Source: Methylobacterium haplocladii
GTDB taxonomy: Bacteria; Pseudomonadota; Alphaproteobacteria; Rhizobiales; Beijerinckiaceae
Length of the DNA: 64,000 bases
Assembly (NCBI RefSeq): GCF_007992175.1
Contig: NZ_BJZT01000003.1
Coordinates: 1 to 64,000 of the forward strand
Direction: 5' to 3'
The translations under genes and the position numbers were made by a program. Positions 8,862 to 15,219 of this stretch are shown here, piece by piece (positions within the stretch are counted from its first letter, which is position 1; each line of letters starts with the position of its first letter). A model generated the notes under the pieces. The model ran no database searches and had not been told where the DNA came from. It saw only the letters and a program-made list of their open reading frames with translations.

Positions 8862-9617
8862 CTATTCGGCCGGAGCGGGACGCATCGCGACGGCGCCTTC
8901 CCGATGCTCGGCCCAGGCCTGCCGCAGTATCTGCACGGACGAGGTCAGGAAGATGCCGGCCATGACGGCCGCAACCGCCAGGTCGGGCCAGGCGGACGAG
9001 GACCCCCAGACTCCGAGGGCCGCCACCATCACCACGACGTTGCCGAAGGCGTCGTTGCGCGAGCACAGCCAGACCGAGCGGACGTTTGCGTCGCCGTCCT
9101 TGTAGTGGCGGAGGAGGAAGACCGATCCGAGGTTCGCGGCCAGCGCCATCACGCCGATCAGGCCCATGACCTCGGCCTTGGGCAAGCCGAGCACCATCGT
9201 CTGGTAGACGGTGCTGCCGAACACCCAGAGCGCCATCAGGAACAGGGACAGGCCCTTGAACAGGGCCGCCTTGGAGCGGAGGGCCAGGGACGCGCCGATC
9301 ACCGCGAGGCTCAAGCCGTAGGTCACCGTATCGGCGAGGAAGTCGAGGGCGTCGGCCTTGAGCGCCTGCGATCCGGCGAGCTGACCGGCCGCCAACTCGG
9401 TCACGAACATCGCGCCGTTGATGCCGATGACGGTCCAGAGGATGGCCTTGTAGCGGGGGTCGACGCCGTCGAAGACCGGGACCCCGGCCGAGCAGCATGA
9501 CGCTTCGGAAGCCCCGTGGCCATGGCCGTGGTCGGAAGACGCCGAGCCGGGCGGCGCGGGCGGGGGAGGCGAACAGGACGTTCCGACCGTCGTCGTGCCA
9601 CAGCAATGATCGCTCAT
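8862..9617 (-). CDS. Cation-efflux family transporter with Cys/His-rich N-terminus
   Basis: A 251-residue protein related to CDF transporters but lacking their C-terminal cytoplasmic domain. The N-terminal 45 residues are a metal-binding-like stretch with CC, C, HGHGHG and CC groups. The helix-2 site is D92-x3-D96 (DALDFLAD), and helix 5 has SRNDAFGN with D189 and N193, so the ligand set differs from the His/Asp site of the CDF downstream. Start at 9617, preceded by AAGGCGAAG. It is the first gene behind the MerR-type promoter at 9646-9676 and is therefore the likely primary target of the divergent regulator. Metal specificity is not evident. Confidence 0.88.
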   Translation of the reverse strand: MSDHCCGTTTVGTSCSPPPPAPPGSASSDHGHGHGASEASCCSAGVPVFDGVDPRYKAILWTVIGINGAMFVTELAAGQLAGSQALKADALDFLADTVTYGLSLAVIGASLALRSKAALFKGLSLFLMALWVFGSTVYQTMVLGLPKAEVMGLIGVMALAANLGSVFLLRHYKDGDANVRSVWLCSRNDAFGNVVVMVAALGVWGSSSAWPDLAVAAVMAGIFLTSSVQILRQAWAEHREGAVAMRPAPAE

Positions 9618-9645
9618 GTCTTCGCCTTTCCATCGGACGAGGAGG

Positions 9646-9676
9646 AGCGTACGACCTCTAGCGGCTAGAGGTGCAA
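9646..9676 (-). promoter_or_regulatory. MerR-type promoter and operator of the metal cluster
   Basis: On the minus strand a -35 element TTGCAC (9676-9671) and a -10 element TACGCT (9651-9646) are 19 bp apart, the over-long spacer that marks MerR-controlled promoters. The spacer region holds a perfect dyad, ACCTCTAG-CGG-CTAGAGGT, at 9654-9672. It drives the gene starting at 9617 and is just upstream of the divergent regulator gene at 9687. Metal-bound regulator would untwist this DNA and open the promoter. Confidence 0.85.
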
Positions 9677-9686
9677 GCGGAAAATC

Positions 9687-10106
9687 ATGCAGATTTCTAT
9701 CGGCGAGCTGTCGCGGCAAACCGGCGTAAAAGTCCCCACGATTCGATACTACGAGTCGGTCGGCTTGATGCCGGAGCCCCCCCGTACGACCGGCTCTCAG
9801 CGTCGCTACGGAGAAGCCGAGGTGGTGCGTCTCAACTTCATTCGCCATTCGCGCGAACTTGGATTTGAGGTCGATGCCATTCGGGAGCTGCTGACACTGA
9901 ACGCCCATCCGGAGCGCTCTTGTGCCGAAGTCGACACGATCGCCCGTCGCCATCTCGCTGAGGTCGATCGACGGATCGAGAAGCTTGAGGGATTGCGGGA
10001 CGAATTGAGCCGGATGATCGCGGAATGCGGCCAGGGCCGCGTCGGCGAATGCCGCGTGATCGAAACGCTGTCGGATCACGGCAAGTGTGCGGATGAACGC
10101 CACTGA
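9687..10106 (+). CDS. MerR-family metal regulator (ZntR/CadR/PbrR-like)
   Basis: A 139-residue MerR protein: winged helix at residues 1-70, dimerisation helix at about 80-112, C-terminal metal loop after it. The cysteines are C79, C114 and C122, the same three positions (79/114/119-124) that bind Zn, Cd or Pb in ZntR, CadR and PbrR; His131 and Cys134 could add ligands. It is divergent from the transporter cluster and its dyad lies in the 69-bp gap between them. Probable activator of the whole minus-strand cluster, responding to a divalent metal. Confidence 0.93.
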   Translation: MQISIGELSRQTGVKVPTIRYYESVGLMPEPPRTTGSQRRYGEAEVVRLNFIRHSRELGFEVDAIRELLTLNAHPERSCAEVDTIARRHLAEVDRRIEKLEGLRDELSRMIAECGQGRVGECRVIETLSDHGKCADERH

Positions 10107-10316
10107 AACGGCATCCGCGTCCGGCCTGGCGGTCCTGGACTTTCTCGCGCTGCGGGAGTCCTCGCGTTCGCAGCCGCAGCCGCATTCGCGCAGTCGGCAA
10201 TACCCATGCGGTGCCCGCTATGATCGGACCCGCTGAAGTACCTCCCGTCGATCTCGACCTCACCGTCTGGGCCGAAGCCCCTCACCCCAGATGCAGCCGG
10301 GATTCACGGCCATCAG

Positions 10317-11009
10317 TCATTCTTTCTTGCGACGATACCATCTGGTGCGGTCTTTCCTCGTCTCGCGCTCGAAATACTTCGTGTGGGTGACCCGAATGCC
10401 CATCTTCCTGTTGAGCGTGCCCCGCGACAGGGGAGCGCCATTGCTGATCGCTTGACGGGCCACGAACGGGGACAGGAGCTTGATCACCTCGCGATCCTGC
10501 ACCCAGACGTCCGGTGGCAGCACGCTCCCGATCTCGCGCATGACGCGATCCCAGAACTCCTCCGCCACGAGGTCCCCCACGCGCTCTCGCAGCTGCGCCA
10601 CTTCGGCTTCCAGCTCCGTTACGCGCGCCTTCGACAGCTCGGCCTCGCGTATGGCCACCTCCGCCTTCACGTAGGCCTCGTCCATCAGCTCGCGCGCGGC
10701 TTGACCCTCGGCTTCCACCTTTCGCCGTCTGTCCTCGAAACGTTCCGAGGCCTCGATCAGCGCGGCAGCCCAAGCTCGCCCCATGAATGCGGCGTGCTCG
10801 CTCTTGAGCCGGGCCGGAAACTCCTTGGTATCCAGCCTGGCATCGTACTGGCGGGCCGCTTTCCATGACAGGAGATGCGGGCCGACCGTGCGCGGCGACC
10901 TGCCCCGGAGTCGTCCTTGCAGGATCGCGATCACCCGGTCCTGGTTGACCTTCTCGCCCGCGCGATGGACCTCGTCCGCCGCCAGCCAGACTTCCTCTTC
11001 CAACGTCAT
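10317..11009 (-). CDS. KfrA-type DNA-binding protein with coiled coil
   Basis: A 230-residue protein starting at the ATG at 11009, which has a GGGGAGGGG ribosome site 6 bp before it; a GTG at 11027 would add six residues. The first 60 residues (VWLAADEVHRAG, then a GRSPRTVGPHL turn) match the KfrA N-terminal DNA-binding domain known from plasmids. Residues about 70-150 form a long charged coiled coil. The C-terminal 80 residues are a basic globular part ending in WYRRKKE. KfrA-like proteins are plasmid or element maintenance factors and autorepressors. It stands alone here at the left end of the accessory cassette. Confidence 0.75.
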   Translation of the reverse strand: MTLEEEVWLAADEVHRAGEKVNQDRVIAILQGRLRGRSPRTVGPHLLSWKAARQYDARLDTKEFPARLKSEHAAFMGRAWAAALIEASERFEDRRRKVEAEGQAARELMDEAYVKAEVAIREAELSKARVTELEAEVAQLRERVGDLVAEEFWDRVMREIGSVLPPDVWVQDREVIKLLSPFVARQAISNGAPLSRGTLNRKMGIRVTHTKYFERETRKDRTRWYRRKKE

Positions 11010-11082
11010 CGCCGGCCCCTCCCCCACGGGATATTAAGGCCGCCGCGCTCGACAATTCCTTAAGGGCCTGGAAGCGGAAAGC

Positions 11083-11103
11083 GGGAAGCGTCGTCTGCTT
11101 CCC
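11083..11103. repeat. Perfect 7-bp inverted repeat upstream of the KfrA-like gene
   Basis: GGGAAGC-N7-GCTTCCC, 75 bp upstream of the KfrA-like start codon. KfrA proteins bind inverted repeats in their own promoter region, so this is a reasonable operator candidate; it could also be a simple hairpin. Confidence 0.35.
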
Positions 11104-11215
11104 ACTTCCCCTCGTATTTCGTCTCGCGTCCCAGGCGCCGGCGCCCTGCACCGGGAACCACACCGCGAAAAGCTTAGGCAAACCCCCGCCCTGCCGTTAA
11201 CGATGTCGGCCATAA

Positions 11216-11234
11216 AGCTCTAGCTACTAGAGGT
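11216..11234. promoter_or_regulatory. Second MerR-like dyad, in front of the accessory cassette
   Basis: AGCTCTAG-CTA-CTAGAGGT is identical at 16 of 19 positions to the MerR dyad at 9654-9672. It lies 75 bp before the first plus-strand gene of the cassette, and a further inverted repeat, TTGCTT-N8-AAGCAA, follows at 11236-11255. I do not see a clear promoter with a 19-bp spacer around it on either strand, so it may be a binding site without activation or a relic of an older promoter. Confidence 0.4.
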
Positions 11235-11309
11235 TTTGCTTGATGGGGGAAGCAATCGTGGGGTACTATTGCCTCGTTAGTCCTCCCGGCATGCGTAATG
11301 GGGCCCGGA

Positions 11310-12134
11310 ATGAACATCGTATTCTTCGCCGATGACCCTTCGGCAGTCCACGCGTCGCTTCTTGCAGACTACGCCCTCAATCACCCCACCCCTCGCTGGC
11401 CGATGGCAGGTCCGGGTTTCCTGGCGGGGGCCGAAGCCCTCGCCGACCGCCTTCCCGATCGTCTGCAGGCAGCGTCGATGGAGGGGGGCACCCTGATCGC
11501 GGCGCTCCCGCTGCGGTTGCTCCAGACGCCTTCGATCCGCAAACGGCTCGACCTTGCCGTCGTCACCTGCGGTTCGGACCCGGAGTCGGCGGAACGTGCC
11601 GTCGACGCACTATCCTCGGACAGGAACGGATCCGCGCGTGGACTCCCGCCGGCTTGGTTGCTCCCTTGCCGGCGGCAAGCGTGGCCGGACCTGCTGCGCG
11701 TCCTTCCGACATCCGTCGGCGTACGGCGAGGGCGCGGTCTCGGCCACCTTCGTTCCGGAGGTCCCGCCGGCGCGACGGCCCGTCAGGCGCTCGGCTTGGC
11801 CGCAGCCCTCCTCGTCGCCGCGGAGGACCCCTACCTCCCCGCGCTGGAACCGGGGCAGGTCCTCGACATCCTGTCGGGCCAAACGACTGCGGCCGGCCTG
11901 TCGCTGCGCGCGAGGCTCCTCGACCTCGTCGCCGACCTAAACGAGCCGACCGACGAGGTCGTGCCCACCCGGTCGACACGGCGTCCCGGCGGGCGCGCGA
12001 CCATGCCGGCGTATCCTCCGCGAGGCACCGCATCGAGACGGGCGTCGAACGGGCTGCATCTACCGGAGGCGGCCCCGGACCCGGATCCTCGGCGGACGGC
12101 GCGACGCGTCTCGAAAACTTTCAGAGAACAGTAA
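11310..12134 (+). CDS. Unknown protein, possibly a degenerate ParA-like protein
   Basis: A 274-residue protein from the ATG at 11310 (an ATG at 11298 adds four residues). It opens with a beta strand and turn MNIVFFADDPSAVHASLLADY, where a ParA-type protein would have its P-loop, but no Gly-Lys-Ser/Thr is present. Later come two strand-like blocks, GGTLIAALPL and RLDLAVVTCG, in the order seen for ParA switch regions. The last 60 residues are Arg/Pro-rich and low complexity. It precedes a 108-residue unknown gene by 14 bp. The fold assignment is a weak inference; no nucleotide-binding motif can be claimed. Confidence 0.6.
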   Translation: MNIVFFADDPSAVHASLLADYALNHPTPRWPMAGPGFLAGAEALADRLPDRLQAASMEGGTLIAALPLRLLQTPSIRKRLDLAVVTCGSDPESAERAVDALSSDRNGSARGLPPAWLLPCRRQAWPDLLRVLPTSVGVRRGRGLGHLRSGGPAGATARQALGLAAALLVAAEDPYLPALEPGQVLDILSGQTTAAGLSLRARLLDLVADLNEPTDEVVPTRSTRRPGGRATMPAYPPRGTASRRASNGLHLPEAAPDPDPRRTARRVSKTFREQ

Positions 12135-12148
12135 TCGGAGGTACCGAT

Positions 12149-12475
12149 ATGACCTTACGTGCCGTCATCAGACCCGCGAAAGACACCGCCCCGGCGTACA
12201 TATCCGATCCCGGCCGGGGTCGCCGGACCCGGACGCATCAGGCCGAACGCGGTCGCGGGCGTCCGGCATGGCGAAGCGCCCAGGAGGGCAGCAGGACACC
12301 CCCTCCCCCCGCGGTCGTGCGGGATCTCGCGGAAGAGACCTTCGACGAGCCCACCGAGACGATGTGGGCGTCCGCGCTGCTCGATACCGACTTCGACATG
12401 GATGCCGATGACCTGCTGGCCGGCGCCACGAGCATTTACCGCGCGGTCAACGCTGAAGAAGGCGGTTGGGAGTGA
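12149..12475 (+). CDS. Small acidic-tailed protein of unknown function
   Basis: A 108-residue protein with an excellent ribosome site: GGAGGT lies 6 bp before the ATG at 12149. The N-terminal 60 residues are basic and Arg/Pro-rich. The C-terminal 45 residues are acidic (DLAEETFDEPTE, then DTDFDMDADDLL). This basic-then-acidic layout is seen in small DNA mimics, adaptors and antitoxin-like proteins, but no family is recognised. It follows the preceding gene by 14 bp and is likely co-transcribed with it. The next gene has its own promoter candidate. Confidence 0.65.
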   Translation: MTLRAVIRPAKDTAPAYISDPGRGRRTRTHQAERGRGRPAWRSAQEGSRTPPPPAVVRDLAEETFDEPTETMWASALLDTDFDMDADDLLAGATSIYRAVNAEEGGWE

Positions 12476-12598
12476 CCTGCGAGCCTCGGGAACCGCCGGC
12501 GTTGCCGGCAGATCGCGAGGCGACTTGCAAAAAATAGAGAAGGTCCTCGGCGAATTAACCAAGACATCAATGGTCCACTTGCCTTCACCACGATGTAC

Positions 12599-12628
12599 TT
12601 GCTAACAACAAAGGTTTCGTTCTATAAT
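12599..12628 (+). promoter_or_regulatory. Candidate sigma-70-type promoter
   Basis: TTGCTA at 12599-12604 and TATAAT at 12623-12628 with an 18-bp spacer, in a conspicuously AT-rich patch (about 12550-12655) of otherwise GC-rich DNA. It would transcribe the gene starting at 12711. The perfect TATAAT is unusual for this host and suggests foreign origin. Confidence 0.5.
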
Positions 12629-12710
12629 TCGCCATCTCATAAATTCGCGTCTATCGCTTCGCCCGCAGCCTCCCCCTGCGGCCGCGAACCCGTCGGCGCC
12701 TTTCCGGAGA

Positions 12711-13754
12711 TTGCGCTTGATCGTAGCTTTGTTCGGGGCGTCGGGCCGGACCGACGCCGCACACGCCTCCCTCATGCTGGTGGACGCCATTCTCGTCGAG
12801 GGCGGAGCCGCGCGGTTCGTCCGCGTGACGCTGCCGGGCGACGCGGAACTGCCGAAGCCGCAGTACCGGCCGGACGACCTCGTCGTCGTCCAGGCAACGG
12901 CGGCTGACGTTGGCGAGATCCGCGCCATCGTCGTCGAGGAAATCGCGGCGGCACGTCGATCGGAGGCCGACTTGGTGCTGGACCTGCCTGCCGCCTGCCT
13001 CGTGGAACCGGATGTCCTGGACGGGATCGAGGTGCCGGTCATCGTCGTCGGACCGACGCCCTTCGACGAGCATGCGGCGGCGTTCCTATTGCACGCCCTC
13101 GCCGAGATCCCGGTTCCTGTCGGCGGAAAGCTGCCGTGGCCATGGCTTCTCGGCTGCGGACGCGGGAATGCCTGCGCGGCGTCCGCCTTCGAGCGCGACA
13201 TGGGCCGCATCTCCTGCGGCATGGACATGGCACGTACGCCGCGGGTGTTCCCCGTGACCTGGCCGACGTTGAGCAAGGCGGAGGCGTTGCGCATCTTGGT
13301 CGGCGACCGAAGCGCCCGAACGCTCGCGCTGGGCCTGCCGCTTCTCGCGAGTCTTCGGGCCGCGCGGGAGAAACCCGATGCGCCTGCCATCGACGCCGGG
13401 AGCCTCGCTTCCGCTCCCGGCGCCGACGCGAACACGGGGAAGACGTCCCACCGGCGGGACGTCGGCGACCGTCTCCGGGATCTCGCCGATGCGCTGCAGG
13501 CGATCGAGGATTACGACGCCCCGACTCAGATCGAGCTCGATTGCGCTCCCCGGATCGAGGACTGGAAGTCGGCGCGCCGCGAGGTGCGCGTCGTGACCGG
13601 TCGCGTCTACGGGCACCCCGACATCGCGGACGGGCGCCCCATCGTGACCTCAGACCTCTACGCCTCGGACGGCACGTCCTGGGCGAGGACGCTTTCGCGT
13701 TACTATCGCCTCGGCGAGCCGGCCCGGGGCCAGGACCGACGCGACTTCCGTTAG
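12711..13754 (+). CDS. Putative ParA-like protein with a C-terminal DUF6634-like module
   Basis: A 347-residue protein with a TTG start at 12711 (TTG at 12717, with GGAG 7 bp upstream, is equally possible). The N-terminal part reads LIVALFGASGRTDAAHASLM, a strand-loop-helix like a ParA P-loop in which the catalytic lysine is missing; DLVLDLPAAC and VPVIVVGPTPFDE later fit switch strands. From about residue 225 the sequence changes: a helix (DRLRDLADALQAIE) and then TGRVYGHPDIADG, TSDLYA and ARTLSRYYRLGEP. I recognise that pattern from short stand-alone alphaproteobacterial proteins (DUF6634, from memory). A fusion of the two is unusual. Function unknown. Confidence 0.65.
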   Translation: MRLIVALFGASGRTDAAHASLMLVDAILVEGGAARFVRVTLPGDAELPKPQYRPDDLVVVQATAADVGEIRAIVVEEIAAARRSEADLVLDLPAACLVEPDVLDGIEVPVIVVGPTPFDEHAAAFLLHALAEIPVPVGGKLPWPWLLGCGRGNACAASAFERDMGRISCGMDMARTPRVFPVTWPTLSKAEALRILVGDRSARTLALGLPLLASLRAAREKPDAPAIDAGSLASAPGADANTGKTSHRRDVGDRLRDLADALQAIEDYDAPTQIELDCAPRIEDWKSARREVRVVTGRVYGHPDIADGRPIVTSDLYASDGTSWARTLSRYYRLGEPARGQDRRDFR

Positions 13755-13834
13755 CCGTCAGGCCCGGACCCCCGCCGAGCGCCTCCGTCCGAACGGCGGC
13801 GAGCGCCCCACCATGCCCATAGAACGGAGAACGC

Positions 13835-14296
13835 ATGCGCCCACACCGCGCCAACGATGCCGCGTGCGATCGCCGACGCAACGGCCATAAGCACTGCGAC
13901 GCCGGCGCGACCGTCGATCGGCCTCTCGAAGCGTGGCGCACCCTCGACCGTGAACGGATCGGGCCGGATGTCGTGGCGACGATCCGCCGTGCCCTCTTCG
14001 ATAGCGTCGCGATCCACGACGGACGCTGGCCCGGCGTCCGACGCGGCGACGCGGCGTCCGCGGTCGGGGTGGCCGTGCGCGTCCTCCGACGGCCGGGGCT
14101 TCCCTCGCCCGTCTGCGACATCGCGATGTCGGCGGTGCTGGTTCACGCCGTTACCGGCGACCCCGCCGCCGCCCTCGTGCTGGCGCACGGCCTCCAGCGC
14201 CTGGCGAGAGGACGCCGAGACGCCGCCCGGCTGAACGGCCGCGCACGACTTTGGGCCGCCGGAGCCTCGCGCGGCCCTCCAGACTCCCGCGCGTGA
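13835..14296 (+). CDS. Unknown helical protein
   Basis: A 153-residue protein; GGAGA stands 4-5 bp before the ATG at 13835. Residues about 35-125 look helical (RIGPDVVATIRRALFDS, then VCDIAMSAVLVHAVTGDPA and LVLAHGLQRLA). The ends are Arg-rich and low complexity. It lies between the ParA-like fusion gene (80 bp upstream) and the phosphoesterase gene (36 bp downstream) on the same strand. No family recognised. Confidence 0.5.
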   Translation: MRPHRANDAACDRRRNGHKHCDAGATVDRPLEAWRTLDRERIGPDVVATIRRALFDSVAIHDGRWPGVRRGDAASAVGVAVRVLRRPGLPSPVCDIAMSAVLVHAVTGDPAAALVLAHGLQRLARGRRDAARLNGRARLWAAGASRGPPDSRA

Positions 14297-14332
14297 GCTT
14301 CGAAGAAACGAGTCTGGATCGCCCGAACCAGG

Positions 14333-15133
14333 ATGGTGCATCGAATGCGGCTGTGGTTGTTCTCCGACCTCCATCTCGACCTTTCCAGGACGCCCTGGAC
14401 GCCGGAGGCTATCCCCGAGGCCGACGTCGCCGTCGTGGCCGGCGACATCGGCCAGGGGCTCGCGGACACGGTCTCGTGGCTCGCCGCGACCGTCCGGCCC
14501 GCGATGCCGGTGGTGCTCGTCGCCGGCAACCACGAGTTCTACGGCGGCGCGGTGGACGAGGAGCGCGCGCTCGGGAGGGAGGCCGCCAAGCGGCAGGACA
14601 TCGTCCTGCTCGACGACGAGAGCGCCGTCGTGGCCGGCTGCACCTTCAGCGGCTGCACGCTCTGGACCGACTATTCGCTCGACGGCGGCGAGGCGCGACC
14701 GGCCAGGATGTCGGCCGCGCTCCACGGCCTGAACGACCATCGCCGGATCGCCTCGACGCAACATCCCGCGTGGAGGAGGTTCTGGCCGGAGGACGCGCTC
14801 AGGCTCCACGACGCGTCCCGTCTATTCCTCGAAGATGCCCTGCTTCGCGTCGATCCGCCCGGCGGCCGCAGCCGACCGCACGTCGTGGTCACGCATCATG
14901 CGCCAAGCCCCTTGTCGATCGCCGCGGCCTACGCGGGAAGCGCGCTGAACGCGGCCTTCGCCTCGGAACTCGGCGCGTTCGTCCAGGCGGCGAGGCCCGA
15001 CCTTTGGGTGCACGGGCACACGCACGCCGCCTTCGACTACCGGCTCGGCGACACCCGCGTCGTCTGCAACCCCCGAGGCTACGAGGGCGAGCGGACGGGC
15101 TTCGCCCCCGGCCTCGTCGTCAACGTGGGCTGA
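14333..15133 (+). CDS. Calcineurin-type metallophosphoesterase
   Basis: A 266-residue metal-dependent phosphoesterase; the start may instead be the ATG at 14345. All five family motifs are intact: D12 and H14 (SDLHLD), D38 (GDIGQG), N66-H67-E68 (GNHEFYG), THHAPS, and HGHTH near the C-terminus, so a two-metal active site is expected. Substrate cannot be predicted; family members hydrolyse nucleotides, cyclic nucleotides, DNA or phosphoproteins. It stands 86 bp before the FtsH-like protease gene and has a degenerate paralog on the other side of it. Confidence 0.9.
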   Translation: MVHRMRLWLFSDLHLDLSRTPWTPEAIPEADVAVVAGDIGQGLADTVSWLAATVRPAMPVVLVAGNHEFYGGAVDEERALGREAAKRQDIVLLDDESAVVAGCTFSGCTLWTDYSLDGGEARPARMSAALHGLNDHRRIASTQHPAWRRFWPEDALRLHDASRLFLEDALLRVDPPGGRSRPHVVVTHHAPSPLSIAAAYAGSALNAAFASELGAFVQAARPDLWVHGHTHAAFDYRLGDTRVVCNPRGYEGERTGFAPGLVVNVG

Positions 15134-15219
15134 CGGCTCCGGTCCGACATCCGCCCTTTCCCGATCCATCCCGAACGCGCCGGTCCCGGAACCGTCGCGC
15201 GGCCAAACGCGGGCGAACC

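Noticed and set aside
10107-10316. Gene between the MerR regulator and the KfrA-like protein
   Set aside because: Only short Arg-rich frames without ribosome sites in this 210-bp gap.
14251-15219. In-frame upstream extension of the FtsH-like protease
   Set aside because: It overlaps the whole phosphoesterase gene in another frame and reads as Arg-rich nonsense; the ATG at 15220 is the sensible start.
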